Source: Roseovarius aestuarii
Lineage (GTDB): Bacteria > Pseudomonadota > Alphaproteobacteria > Rhodobacterales > Rhodobacteraceae
Reading direction: 5' to 3'
Length of the DNA: 53,871 nt
Assembly (NCBI GenBank): GCA_027214255.1
Contig: JAPWHL010000026.1
Coordinates: 1-53,871 of the forward strand
Numbering within the stretch: position 1 is the stretch's first letter; every line of letters begins with the position of its first letter. Positions 17,564 to 29,332 of this stretch are shown here, piece after piece. The position numbers and the translations under genes were made by a program. The notes under the pieces were generated by a model, which saw only the letters and a list, made by a program, of their open reading frames with translations, was not told the origin of the DNA and did no database searches.

Positions 17564-18522
17564 GTGGAGCCGAGAAAATCACCGTTACCGTGACTGATAT
17601 CGTTCCCTTGAACGAATTGGTCACCCGTTTCAAATTTGAGCGTACCGATGGCGCGCTGTTGCCGACGTTTTCTGGCGGCGCGCACACGGTTGTGGAAATG
17701 AAAGACGGGGATACGACCCGTCTGAACCCATATTCGCTGATGTCCGACCCGATGGATCAACGCGCCTACACGATCTCGGTGCGGCGTGACGATGCAGGGC
17801 GGGGCGGATCACTGTTCATGCATCGCAACGTCAAGATCGGCGACGAGATGACTCTGAGCTATCCGGTTAACCTGTTCAGCCTTGATTTGCGCGCCAAGAA
17901 ACACCTGTTTTTCGCAGGCGGGATTGGCATCACGCCGTTCTTGGCGCAGATCAAGCAGCTTGAGCGCACGGGGGGCAACTGGGAATTGCACTATGCCTGC
18001 CGGTCCGAGGCCTTGGGCTCGTATGTGGATGAATTGACGACGCATTACCCCAACCAGGTCCATATCTATTATGATGAACAGGATCAGAAAATTGATCTCG
18101 AGCATCTTCTGGATGGCCAGCCCTTGGGCACGCATATCTATGTCTGTGGCCCCAAGGGGATGATCGGCTGGGTACGCAATACTGCCGAGCAGCTGGGCTG
18201 GCCGCGCGAGGCCGTCCACCACGAAGAGTTTTTGGCACCTCAATCCGGCAAACCCTTTGAGGTCAAGCTGGCTGTATCCAACAAGGTTATTCAGGTCGGC
18301 GAACACGAAAGCCTGCTGGAAGCGATCGAGCGGGCCGGGGTGGATGCGCCCTATCTGTGCCGTGGCGGCGCTTGCGGGCAATGCGAGACCGACGTGGTCG
18401 AGTGCGACGGCGAGATTTTGCACCGCGATCACTGGTTGGACGAGGCCGAGCACGCCTCGGGCAAGAAAATCATGCCCTGCGTCAGCCGCTTTGAAGGCAA
18501 GACGCTGGTTCTGGACCGCTAA
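17560..18522 (+). CDS. dmmB: Dimethylamine monooxygenase reductase subunit DmmB (VanB-type)
   Basis: This 320-residue oxidoreductase has three parts: a flavin-binding barrel (about 1-108, LNPYSLMSDP at 55-64), an NAD(P) lobe (about 112-225, GGIGITP at 120-126, VCGPKGM at 195-201) and a C-terminal plant-type [2Fe-2S] domain with Cys267, 272, 275 and 307. This phthalate-dioxygenase-reductase/VanB layout delivers electrons from NAD(P)H to an oxygenase, here most likely the DUF3445 heme protein encoded next. Its start overlaps the stop of the DmmA-like gene by four bases. Confidence 0.88.
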   Translation: MSGAEKITVTVTDIVPLNELVTRFKFERTDGALLPTFSGGAHTVVEMKDGDTTRLNPYSLMSDPMDQRAYTISVRRDDAGRGGSLFMHRNVKIGDEMTLSYPVNLFSLDLRAKKHLFFAGGIGITPFLAQIKQLERTGGNWELHYACRSEALGSYVDELTTHYPNQVHIYYDEQDQKIDLEHLLDGQPLGTHIYVCGPKGMIGWVRNTAEQLGWPREAVHHEEFLAPQSGKPFEVKLAVSNKVIQVGEHESLLEAIERAGVDAPYLCRGGACGQCETDVVECDGEILHRDHWLDEAEHASGKKIMPCVSRFEGKTLVLDR

Positions 18523-18588
18523 GAGGACGCGCCCCATCAGCGTGGCCCCGAACGGGCTGCCAGACAGGGCGACACAGGGAGAACTGAC

Positions 18589-19656
18589 ATGACGATCCAA
18601 TTCAACGACGAAACCTTTCGCGACGATTATTCGTTTCGCAACAGCCCTTGGGCGATCAAACGGTTCCCGTTTCCGTTCGACAAGGACGACTACATGTATT
18701 CCGTCAACATGGAGCCGCATAAGGGCGGGCGCGAAGGCTCGGTCTTTCAGAACCGGTTCGATGTGGACGAACACTATGTCTCGGAAATGCGCGACAGGGC
18801 CAAGGTGCTGAGTGATGATCCGCTGCGTTGTCAATCACTGCCGCATATGACGTTGGCGGGCTGGGACTTGCTGGAACTGATCATGGTGTCCAAGTCCGAG
18901 GATTATCCGGACCTGTTTGAGCTGCATCGCGATGGCGATAAATGGCGCTGGATCAACAAGCCGATGGGGATCGATGACACGTTCACCTTCCTTGACGAGG
19001 CGACGTTGCCCTATGGCCCGATGGAATACATCACACGCCAGACGCAAGGTGACTTTGCCCTGCTGGACCAACGGGATGACAACTTGTGGATGGACGCCGG
19101 CATGGTGACAACGCAGGCGGATTGGTCCTTGGATTTCGACATCGGCATGAACTTTTTTGAATGGCACGCGCCTGTGCCGTTGGCCCATGAAAAAGGTATC
19201 TTCGTGCGCGCGCTGAAATTCTTGCTGAACATTCAGCAAGGCGCGCCCGCGCGACGTCTGAACTGGACCATGACGGTAAACCCGTTGTTGGATACCAGCC
19301 CTGAAAACTATCACAAATGGGGCATCCAAAAAACCGAGCTGACACCCGAAAACATTGGCTCCAAACAACACCTGCGTGTTGAGTTGCAGACGTTCTTCCG
19401 TTTGCCTCGCTCAAACGGACTGGTGTTTCCGATCCGGTGCTACCTGTGTTCGTTTCAGGATCTGATGACGGTACCAAAATGGGGCCGTCGCCTGCACCGG
19501 GTGATCCGCGATTTGCCCGAGGAACTGGCGACGTATAAGGGCTTTATCGACAACCGCCCAATGATGGTGGACTATCTCAGCCAGTTTGACGATGGCCAGC
19601 CTACGTCACTGGGTATTTGGCCGGATTTGGATAGCGAGCCACCGTTGAAGAAATAG
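18589..19656 (+). CDS. dmmC: Dimethylamine monooxygenase catalytic subunit DmmC (DUF3445, heme-dependent demethylase)
   Basis: This 355-residue member of the DUF3445/heme-dependent oxidative N-demethylase family shows the conserved tract LRVELQTFFRLPRSNGLVF (264-282 region) and WHAPVPLAHEKGIFVRALKFLL. The family binds heme and oxidatively removes a methyl group from secondary amines. In this operon the substrate is dimethylamine, giving methylamine for GmaS plus a C1 unit at formaldehyde level. The ATG at 18589 follows GGGAGAACTGAC. It lies 66 bases after dmmB and ends before two hairpins. Confidence 0.87.
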   Translation: MTIQFNDETFRDDYSFRNSPWAIKRFPFPFDKDDYMYSVNMEPHKGGREGSVFQNRFDVDEHYVSEMRDRAKVLSDDPLRCQSLPHMTLAGWDLLELIMVSKSEDYPDLFELHRDGDKWRWINKPMGIDDTFTFLDEATLPYGPMEYITRQTQGDFALLDQRDDNLWMDAGMVTTQADWSLDFDIGMNFFEWHAPVPLAHEKGIFVRALKFLLNIQQGAPARRLNWTMTVNPLLDTSPENYHKWGIQKTELTPENIGSKQHLRVELQTFFRLPRSNGLVFPIRCYLCSFQDLMTVPKWGRRLHRVIRDLPEELATYKGFIDNRPMMVDYLSQFDDGQPTSLGIWPDLDSEPPLKK

Positions 19657-19662
19657 TGAACC

Positions 19663-19682
19663 CGCGCCCTTTGCCGGGCGCG
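19663..19682 (+). terminator. GC-rich hairpin after dmmC
   Basis: CGCGCCC (19663-19669) pairs with GGGCGCG (19676-19682) across a 6-base loop, directly after the dmmC stop. There is no T-run, so it is more likely a 3'-end stabiliser ahead of the stronger hairpin at 19693-19729. Confidence 0.45.
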
Positions 19683-19692
19683 CATGATACCC

Positions 19693-19729
19693 AAAAGGCC
19701 AGCGTGCAGATAGTGTGCGCTGGCCTTTT
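19693..19729. terminator. Bidirectional terminator between dmmC and XRE-cupin gene
   Basis: AAAAGGCCAGCG (19693-19704) pairs with CGCTGGCCTTTT (19718-19729). The stem ends in A and T runs, so it can serve as an intrinsic terminator in both directions for the convergent dmm operon and regulator gene. Confidence 0.85.
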
Positions 19730-19757
19730 ATCTTAAGATTCGCCTGTTGGGTCTGAT

Positions 19758-20432
19758 CTAGGCGTTTTGCGTATAGCTGATGATCGACAAATACCGGCAC
19801 GGCAATTGCACCAGTTTTTCCGGGCCGTGCGGTGCGTCGGCGTCAAAGAACAGCGTGTCTCCGGGCTCCAGTGATACGACATCGTCGCCATGGCGATAAT
19901 CCACCTTCCCCTCCAGCATGTAGATCGTTTCGATTCCGTCATGCTGAAAGGTTGGAAACGTGTCGGATTCTTCGGTCAGGGTGATCAGATAGGGTTCGAC
20001 GATCACACCGGACGTATTGGCCCCGATATGGCCCAGAAGGTTGTATTGATGCCCCGCCCGCGTGCCTTCGCGCACCTGAACGACACCTTTGCCGGACTTG
20101 GTATGCACGCATTCGCGGTGCTCTTCGTAGCGGCGGAAAAAGCTGGTGATCGGCACGCTTAACGCATTGGCCAGCGTTTGCAGCGTCGTCAGTGACGGCG
20201 ACGTGTTGCCATTTTCGATTTTGGACAGCATCCCGATGCTAAGGCCGGTTTGGGCCGCAAGTTCGGCTACCGTGATGACCTGCTTGCGCCGATGCGCGCG
20301 TAATTCACGTCCGATGGCCGTCTCTAGGTTTTTTTCGTGATCCTCTCGCCGGACTCTGTGGGGATCTTGTTGAAGCAGCCTAACACCGGCAACAGGGGGT
20401 TTTACGGCTTTTACTGTCGTTTCTCTTGGCAT
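19758..20432 (-). CDS. XRE-family regulator with cupin sensor domain
   Basis: This protein of about 224 residues has a helix-turn-helix (about 45-100, with ITVAELAAQTGLSIGMLSKIENG) and a C-terminal cupin (about 145-215, with the small-molecule pocket pattern DGIETIYMLEGKVDYRHGDD and LEPGDTLFFDADAPHGPEK). Such regulators commonly control uptake or catabolism of a small molecule sensed by the cupin. The longer frame to 20537 has weak upstream sequence, so I place the start at ATG 20432 (MPRETTVKA), though the ATG two codons earlier is equally possible. It is divergent from tmoXWV and is the natural candidate regulator of TMAO uptake. Confidence 0.82.
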   Translation of the reverse strand: MPRETTVKAVKPPVAGVRLLQQDPHRVRREDHEKNLETAIGRELRAHRRKQVITVAELAAQTGLSIGMLSKIENGNTSPSLTTLQTLANALSVPITSFFRRYEEHRECVHTKSGKGVVQVREGTRAGHQYNLLGHIGANTSGVIVEPYLITLTEESDTFPTFQHDGIETIYMLEGKVDYRHGDDVVSLEPGDTLFFDADAPHGPEKLVQLPCRYLSIISYTQNA

Positions 20433-21780
<1,348 letters not shown>

Positions 21781-21814
21781 ACCTATTCAAGCGAACATAG
21801 GATAAATTTCTAAT

Positions 21815-21853
21815 GGCCCTGTCCGACAACACCGGGCGGGGCCGCTTTATTTT
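21815..21853 (+). terminator. Hairpin between tmoX and tmoW (partial terminator)
   Basis: GGCCC (21815-21819) pairs with GGGCC (21839-21843), extended inward by GTCCG/CGGGC, and is followed by a T-rich tail GCTTTATTTT. Its place between binding-protein and ATPase genes is typical of attenuating hairpins that raise the binding protein relative to the membrane parts. Confidence 0.6.
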
Positions 21854-21865
21854 GCAGGATGATCA

Positions 21866-22885
21866 ATGACCGACGCGCAGCCCGTGATTACATGCCAGAA
21901 TGTCTGGAAAATCTTTGGCACAGATCCCAAGGCCTATCTGGAAAAAATGCCCGCCGGGCACAGCTTTGATCAGATCAGGGAAGACGGGTACATCGCCGGG
22001 GTCAAGGATGTCAGCATCGAGGTCGCCAAAGGCGAGATGCTGGTTATCATGGGTCTGTCTGGGTCGGGAAAATCCACGCTGGTACGCTGTTTCTCGCGGC
22101 TGCATGACATCACCGGGGGTACGATCACCGTCGAGGGTCAGGATATCATGTCCCTCTCCGAGAAAGAGCTGATTGATCTGCGTCGAAACAAGATGGGCAT
22201 GGTGTTTCAGTCTTTTGGTCTGTTGCCACACCGTACCGTTCTTGAAAACGTCGCCTTTCCTTTGGAAATGCGCGGCCAGGATCGCCACCAGCGCCGTGAA
22301 CGCGCGATGGAGGTGGTCAAACTGGTCGGCTTGGAAGGGCGCGAGGAATATTTCCCCCGTGAATTGTCCGGCGGGCAACAACAACGTGTCGGCATCGCGC
22401 GCAGTTTGGCGATCGAGCCTGATATCTGGTTTCTGGACGAGCCCTTCTCGGCGCTTGATCCGCTGATCCGTCGTGAAATGCAGGATGAATTTCTGAGGCT
22501 GCAGGCCATGCTGGGTAAAACCATCGTGTTTATCACCCACGATTTTGACGAGGCGTTGCGCCTTGCCGACCGGATTGCCATCATGAAGGATGGCGCAGTA
22601 GAACAATGTGACACGCCGGACCAGATCGTGTTGCATCCGGCGACCGAGTATGTCCGCAAATTCACCGAAGACATCGACAAGGCGCGGGTTGTACATGCCC
22701 ATGTGCTGATTGAGCCCGGATTAAGTGGCACAGGTGATCCGGTGGATGCAGGTGCCACCGTACATGCCATGGCGCGTATTTTGGTGCAGGATGGACGTGA
22801 TGCCATTCCCGTAGCCAAGGACGGCAAAATCGTAGGGGCGTTTTCGCGCACCGCCGCCTTGGATCTTTTGGTTGGGTTGGACTGA
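21866..22885 (+). CDS. tmoW: TMAO ABC transporter ATP-binding protein TmoW
   Basis: This 339-residue ATPase of the ProV/OpuAA type has Walker A GLSGSGKST (63-71), Q-loop Gln115, signature LSGGQQQRVGIAR (168-180), and Walker B WFLDEP with Asp191/Glu192. The N-terminal leader TCQNVWKIFGTDPKAYLEKM is typical of the betaine-uptake subgroup. The C-terminal 60-70 residues (VHAMARILVQDGRDAIPVAKDGKIVGAFSRTAALDLL) look like a single CBS-type repeat, a possible ionic or osmotic sensor as in OpuA. Its stop overlaps the tmoV start (TGATG). Confidence 0.88.
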   Translation: MTDAQPVITCQNVWKIFGTDPKAYLEKMPAGHSFDQIREDGYIAGVKDVSIEVAKGEMLVIMGLSGSGKSTLVRCFSRLHDITGGTITVEGQDIMSLSEKELIDLRRNKMGMVFQSFGLLPHRTVLENVAFPLEMRGQDRHQRRERAMEVVKLVGLEGREEYFPRELSGGQQQRVGIARSLAIEPDIWFLDEPFSALDPLIRREMQDEFLRLQAMLGKTIVFITHDFDEALRLADRIAIMKDGAVEQCDTPDQIVLHPATEYVRKFTEDIDKARVVHAHVLIEPGLSGTGDPVDAGATVHAMARILVQDGRDAIPVAKDGKIVGAFSRTAALDLLVGLD

Positions 22886-24864
22886 TGGCCAGCACCACAA
22901 CAAACCTATCGTCCGCCGCCGCTGGGATCAGCCGGTCCCGGCTGGCACTTAACCTGTGCGCCATTGCTGTCGTGCTGACTGCCTTGCAATACATGGGGAT
23001 GTTGCCCGCTGCGTTGCACCGTCTGCCGGAAACGATGATCCCGCCGTTTGCCATATGGCTGGATGGAATCTTTAACTTCCTCAAGGACGATTTGGGCCTT
23101 TTGGCCCTTACCCGGTTTCTGACTTCGGGGTTGGAATGGATTTTGGATGCGACGGCAAACCTGTTTTACGGTCAGCGTCGCTGGCCCAATATCGGCCCCA
23201 TACCCTGGACCGCTGTTGCCGCGGTGGCTGCTGTTGTCGGATACTATTTGGGCGGGTGGCGTCTGGCCTTGTTGGCGGGGGGCACGTTTGTGTGGACCGC
23301 GTTGATCGGGCAATGGAAAATCGCCATGCAGACCATGTCGGTTTTGGCCGTGGCCGTGCCTTTGGCCTTTGTTATCGGGATTTCTTTGGGCGTTGCGGCG
23401 TGGAAATTCCCTTGGGTCAATAGAACGATCAGACCGATCCTGTCCGTCCTGCAAACCCTGCCGTTCTTTACCTACCTGCTGCCTGCCGTGATCTTTTTCA
23501 AGGTCGGCCCGACAGCCGGGGCCGTGGCGACGACCATCTACGCCATCCCGCCGATGATCCTGATGACCACGCTGGGGTTGCAGAAAGTATCGCATGAGGT
23601 GGTCGAGGCCGGTCACATGAGCGGGTGTTCACGCCTGCAATTGTTGCGTCATGTCTATCTACCCTCGGCGCGAACCGAGATTTTGGTCGGCGTGAACCAA
23701 GTGATCATGCTGTCTCTGGCGATGGTTGTCTTGACCGCGTTTATCGGCATGCCCGGACTGGGCGCAAAGCTGTTGGCGATGATGGGAAGTTTCAAGCTGG
23801 GCCGTTCGTTCGAGATCGGTGTCACGATTGTGCTGGTCGCCGTTACGCTGGATCGGCTGAGCAAGGCGTGGGTTGCCAAACAACCCGAGCATTTTGAGCG
23901 TGGAACCCCGTGGTGGAAAAGGCACTTGATGTTGATTGTCGCAATCGGGGCCTTTGTGTTCTTTTGCATCCTTGCGCAGTTTTTCGAACTGGCCGCTGAC
24001 ATCGGGCGCAAGCACAACTTTAGCCAAGGCAAAGAGATGGACAATCTCATCAAGGACGTCCTAGCCCTTGATGCGGTTCAGTCCACAACCTACGCGATCC
24101 GCTATGTGCTGAACGTGAAAGTACTGATTCCGTTTCGCGATTTTCTGCTTAGCGTGCCCACTCCGGCGCTGATCCTTGTGATTACCGCCTTGGGGCTTTG
24201 GCTGGGGGGACGTCGGCAGGCGGTGATTGCTGCGCTGTTTTTCAGCCTTGTTGCCCTTTCAGGGTGGTGGGATCGCTCGGTGATTACGCTTTATTCGGTG
24301 CTCTCGGCGGTGGCGTTGGCTATGGCGTTTGGTCTGCCGCTGGGGATTGTCGCATCGCGCAGCGAGAAATGGTCGCGCAGGGTGTTGCTGGCTTGTGACA
24401 CCGCCCAGACCTTTCCAAGTTTTGTGTATCTGATTCCGGCGATCATGCTGTTTGGTATCACGGATGTGGCGGTGATCTTTTCTATCCTGATCTTCGCGAT
24501 GGTGCCTTTGACGCGCTATACGATCGAGGGCTTGCGCACGGTTCCGGCAGAGATGACCGAGGCGGCGGATATGTCCGGTGCGACCCGCATGCAAAAGCTG
24601 ATCAATGTCCAGCTGCCGCTGGCCTTGCCGACAATGGCTGTGGGGTTCAATCAGGCGATCATGTTTGCCTTCTTCATGGTGATCATCGCGGCCTTCATCG
24701 GCACACAGGATCTGGGTCAAGAGTTGCAAAGAACCTTGGCCGGGACCGATCTGGGCAAGAATTTCGTGCTGGGGATTTGTGTCTCGCTGATGGCGCTGAC
24801 CTTTGATCAGATCATCATGAAATGGGCCAATGACCGCAAACAGGCGTTGGGACTGGATCAGTAG
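22885..24864 (+). CDS. tmoV: TMAO ABC transporter permease TmoV, two fused membrane domains
   Basis: At 659 residues this permease is about twice the usual ProW length because it carries two transmembrane modules in one chain. The first (about 130-330) has the coupling-loop sequence EVVEAGHMSGCSRLQLLRHV; the second (about 400-655) has the equivalent EMTEAADMSGATRMQKLINV. Each is followed by the same NQVIM / NQAIM and AFIGMPGLG / AFIGTQDLG pattern. One polypeptide could therefore supply both halves of the channel. It is translationally coupled to TmoW. With TmoX and TmoW it forms the high-affinity TMAO importer. Confidence 0.87.
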   Translation: MASTTTNLSSAAAGISRSRLALNLCAIAVVLTALQYMGMLPAALHRLPETMIPPFAIWLDGIFNFLKDDLGLLALTRFLTSGLEWILDATANLFYGQRRWPNIGPIPWTAVAAVAAVVGYYLGGWRLALLAGGTFVWTALIGQWKIAMQTMSVLAVAVPLAFVIGISLGVAAWKFPWVNRTIRPILSVLQTLPFFTYLLPAVIFFKVGPTAGAVATTIYAIPPMILMTTLGLQKVSHEVVEAGHMSGCSRLQLLRHVYLPSARTEILVGVNQVIMLSLAMVVLTAFIGMPGLGAKLLAMMGSFKLGRSFEIGVTIVLVAVTLDRLSKAWVAKQPEHFERGTPWWKRHLMLIVAIGAFVFFCILAQFFELAADIGRKHNFSQGKEMDNLIKDVLALDAVQSTTYAIRYVLNVKVLIPFRDFLLSVPTPALILVITALGLWLGGRRQAVIAALFFSLVALSGWWDRSVITLYSVLSAVALAMAFGLPLGIVASRSEKWSRRVLLACDTAQTFPSFVYLIPAIMLFGITDVAVIFSILIFAMVPLTRYTIEGLRTVPAEMTEAADMSGATRMQKLINVQLPLALPTMAVGFNQAIMFAFFMVIIAAFIGTQDLGQELQRTLAGTDLGKNFVLGICVSLMALTFDQIIMKWANDRKQALGLDQ

Positions 24865-24883
24865 ATGCCTGCCCAGACAATGG

Positions 24884-24908
24884 GCGCCCCGGATCAACGC
24901 CGGGGCGC
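24884..24908. terminator. Hairpin between tmoV and convergent LysR gene
   Basis: GCGCCCCGG (24884-24892) pairs with CCGGGGCGC (24900-24908) across a 7-base loop, between two convergent stop codons. There is no strong T-run on either side, so it may be a factor-assisted or weak terminator. Confidence 0.55.
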
Positions 24909-24912
24909 TGCG

Positions 24913-25782
24913 TCAGGCCGGATCGCCCTGGGTACAAAACGCCCTGCACAAGGCCCGCCACCGCCGTTCCGAGATGTCTTCGCTGCGCGCGGTTAGCCAA
25001 TAACTGTTGGGTGGGCTGAGGCTGTGCGCGCCGACGCGGGCCAACCGGCCTGCCGCCAGTGCACCGGCGCATAGCGGTAGGGACGCCAGTAACACTCCTG
25101 CGCCGTCCTCGGCGGCCGCCTGTGCGGCGATCATGCTGTCAAACCGCAGCGGAGCAATCGCTGTCTCTCCCCCCCAATCGGACCAACCCGCGCGTGGCCC
25201 GGTCACGGCAATGCGGGGCAGGGTGGTCCAATCGGTTCCATCGGCCAGAAGGGCGGGGGACGCCACCGGGGCGAGTTCTTCGGGAAACAATTGCGCGGCG
25301 CGCAAACCGGGCCAGTGGCCCGCGCCATAGCGCGCAACCACCCGTCCGCGTCCAGCGTCGCTTTCGGCCTCGACCATCAGGGTTTCAAACGACAGGTGTA
25401 GGCGGGCGCGATCTTCAAGCTTGGCAAGGCGAGGAACCAGCCAGCCGCGCGTGACCGATGCGCTTGCCATCACGGTCAGGCGTTGGGCGCGTGTGCCAAA
25501 AATATCCTGAGCGCTGTGATGCAACAGTGACAGCGCGCGGGTGGCGTGGGGCAGCCATGCTTCGGCCTCGACCGTCAGGGCGATGCCTCGCGCCTGCCGG
25601 ATGAACAGCCTTGTGGCCAGACGGCCTTCAAGATTGGCGATACGTTGACTGATCGCGGCCTGCGTTAGACCGGTTTCCAAAGCGGCGGCGGTGAAGCTGC
25701 CCAACCGGGCAGCAGCCTCAAAAGCGCGCACCCAGTCCAGAGGCAAACCGTCCAGAACGCGGGCGTTCTCCTTCTCAGGCAT
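24913..25782 (-). CDS. LysR-family regulator (GcvA-like) next to tmpAB
   Basis: This 289-residue regulator has a winged helix (about 13-73, with FEAAARLGSFTAAALETGLTQAAIS) and an effector domain with the GcvA/AmpR-like VMASASVTRGWLVPRLAKLE. The chosen ATG at 25782 is preceded by GAGAGG at a slightly long distance; a TTG two codons upstream is possible. It is transcribed away from the phosphonate-type oxygenase pair, with a 94-base gap containing the direct repeat GCTGGCATGCTGGC. It is therefore the probable regulator of tmpAB. Confidence 0.85.
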   Translation of the reverse strand: MPEKENARVLDGLPLDWVRAFEAAARLGSFTAAALETGLTQAAISQRIANLEGRLATRLFIRQARGIALTVEAEAWLPHATRALSLLHHSAQDIFGTRAQRLTVMASASVTRGWLVPRLAKLEDRARLHLSFETLMVEAESDAGRGRVVARYGAGHWPGLRAAQLFPEELAPVASPALLADGTDWTTLPRIAVTGPRAGWSDWGGETAIAPLRFDSMIAAQAAAEDGAGVLLASLPLCAGALAAGRLARVGAHSLSPPNSYWLTARSEDISERRWRALCRAFCTQGDPA

Positions 25783-25858
25783 TAGCAAATCGACCTCTCG
25801 TACTGAAAAAAACAGCGTTGTGTTTATGGCTCACGCTGGCATGCTGGCGCTCAAATAG

Positions 25859-27584
<1,726 letters not shown>

Positions 27585-27603
<19 letters not shown>

Positions 27604-27660
27604 GGAAAGCACCGCCGAAGGCGCATCCTAAAGGGATCACTGCCAAAGGTGTTTGCTTTG
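27585..27660. repeat. Decaying 28-base tandem repeat over the tmpB 3' end
   Basis: CGCCGAAGGCGCATCCTAA occurs at 27585-27603 and again exactly at 27613-27631, a period of 28. A third, degraded unit (GCCAAAGGTG...) begins at 27642, in register. The first copy supplies the tmpB ending and stop codon. The third unit also forms the left arm of an inverted repeat, TGCCAAAGG (27641-27649) with CCTTTGGCA (27670-27678), which may act as a terminator between convergent tmpB and glpK. Confidence 0.8.
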
Positions 27661-27700
27661 CCGCATTCGCCTTTGGCACTCATGGACACGACAACCGCGC

Positions 27701-29194
27701 TTAAACCGAAAGAGTCGCCGCAACGCAGGCCTTCCAGCGCGCGTGCCGCGCATCGCGTGTGGACGCATTCATCTCTGGCTGGAATGTGCGCTCTAACGCC
27801 CAGCTGTCGCCAAATTCACGCGCGCCGGGGTATAATCCTACCTGCATCCCCGCCAGCCAAGCCGCGCCTAGGGCCGTTGTTTCCAACACCGTTGGACGAT
27901 CGACCGGTGCGCCGGTGACATCGGCCAGAAACTGCATGGTCCAGTCAGACGCGCTGAGCCCGCCATCGACGCGCAGGGTGGGGGATGTGCCGTGTCCGGT
28001 CATGTCCCAATCGGCATGCATGGCCTCAAGCAGGTCCCGGGTTTGAAACCCGATGCTTTCCAGGGCCGCGCGCGCCATTTCGGCAGGGCCAGTAGCACGC
28101 GTCAGGCCATAGATCGCGCCGCGACAGTCTGCGTTCCAATAGGGAGCACCAAGTCCGGTAAACGCGGGCACCATGACCACGTCCTGACCGGGATCGGCCG
28201 CTGAGGCCAGTGCACCGGCCTCGCCCGCTGCCCCGATCAGGTGCAGGCCGTCCCGCAGCCATTGCACCACTGCGCCGGCCACGAAAATCGATCCCTCTAA
28301 TGCGTAGGTGGGCGTGCCGTTCAGTTGATATGCAATCGTGGTCAGCAGACGGTTTTCGCTGGTCACGGGGGTTGCACCGGTGTTGAGCAACGCAAAACAC
28401 CCGGTGCCATAGGTGGATTTCATCATGCCGGGTTGGAAACAGGCCTGTCCGACGGTGGCGGCCTGTTGATCCCCTGCGACCCCGCGAATGGCGATGGGCG
28501 CGCCGAACAAATCGGGCGCTGTCCGGCCAAAATCGGCGGCGCAGTCGCGCACGTCGGGCAGCATGGTTATCGGGATGTTCAGCAGGTCGCAGATGGTGCT
28601 GCTCCACCGCCCTTTGTGGATGTCATAAAGCAATGTGCGCGCGGCGTTCGTGGCATCCGTGGCGTGAACTTTGCCCCCCGTTAGGTGCCAGATCAGATAG
28701 CAGTCAACCGTGCCGAATAGCAGTTCACCCCGTTCGGCGCGCGCGCGCGCGCCGGGGGTGTTGTCCAGAATCCATTGCAGTTTGGTGCCTGAAAAATACG
28801 GGTCCAGCAACAGCCCGGTGCGGGCGCGGATCATATCCTCGTGTCCAGCGTCGCGCAGGGTACGGCAGGTATCGGCGGTGCGCCGATCCTGCCAGACAAT
28901 TGCGTTGTACAGGGGCGTGCCCGTTGTCCGGTCCCAGACCAGTGTGGTTTCGCGTTGATTGGTGATGCCGATGGCGGCGATGTCCTCAGCGGTCAATGTG
29001 GCCGATTTCAATGCTTTGCGGCATGTGTCCAACGTTGTCTGCCACAAGTCGTGAGGATCATGTTCAACCCAGCCCGATTGCGGGAAATGTTGTGTGAACT
29101 CGGCCTGTGCGATGGTGACGGGTGTCAGGCTCGCGTCAAATATGATGGCCCTGCTAGAGGTGGTGCCCTGATCAATGGCAAGGATATGGCTCAT
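27701..29194 (-). CDS. glpK: Glycerol kinase GlpK
   Basis: This 497-residue FGGY-family kinase phosphorylates glycerol to sn-glycerol 3-phosphate. It starts [15 protein letters not shown], with the ATP-phosphate loop, and shows [15 protein letters not shown], the glycerol-binding segment, and the FGGY signature region near [21 protein letters not shown]. Length and motifs are normal. It follows glpD on the same strand after about 138 bases, so the two probably form one glycerol operon under the divergently encoded GlpR-type repressor. No glycerol facilitator or uptake gene is in the window. Confidence 0.93.
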   Translation of the reverse strand: MSHILAIDQGTTSSRAIIFDASLTPVTIAQAEFTQHFPQSGWVEHDPHDLWQTTLDTCRKALKSATLTAEDIAAIGITNQRETTLVWDRTTGTPLYNAIVWQDRRTADTCRTLRDAGHEDMIRARTGLLLDPYFSGTKLQWILDNTPGARARAERGELLFGTVDCYLIWHLTGGKVHATDATNAARTLLYDIHKGRWSSTICDLLNIPITMLPDVRDCAADFGRTAPDLFGAPIAIRGVAGDQQAATVGQACFQPGMMKSTYGTGCFALLNTGATPVTSENRLLTTIAYQLNGTPTYALEGSIFVAGAVVQWLRDGLHLIGAAGEAGALASAADPGQDVVMVPAFTGLGAPYWNADCRGAIYGLTRATGPAEMARAALESIGFQTRDLLEAMHADWDMTGHGTSPTLRVDGGLSASDWTMQFLADVTGAPVDRPTVLETTALGAAWLAGMQVGLYPGAREFGDSWALERTFQPEMNASTRDARHARWKACVAATLSV

Positions 29195-29332
29195 CTCGCG
29201 CGCTCCGTCTGCTGATTCCGCCGGGGCAGTGTAGGGGGCGCTGTGGGATTGGGCCAGATCAGCCGCTCAAGGCCCGGTAAAACCTGCTCTGGGCCTGATG
29301 CGAAGCCACTGGGGATTTGATACGGGCAACAA

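Noticed and set aside
17809..18834. 341-codon minus-strand frame opposite dmmB/dmmC.
   Set aside because: Antisense to two conserved genes and spans their boundary; no domain seen.
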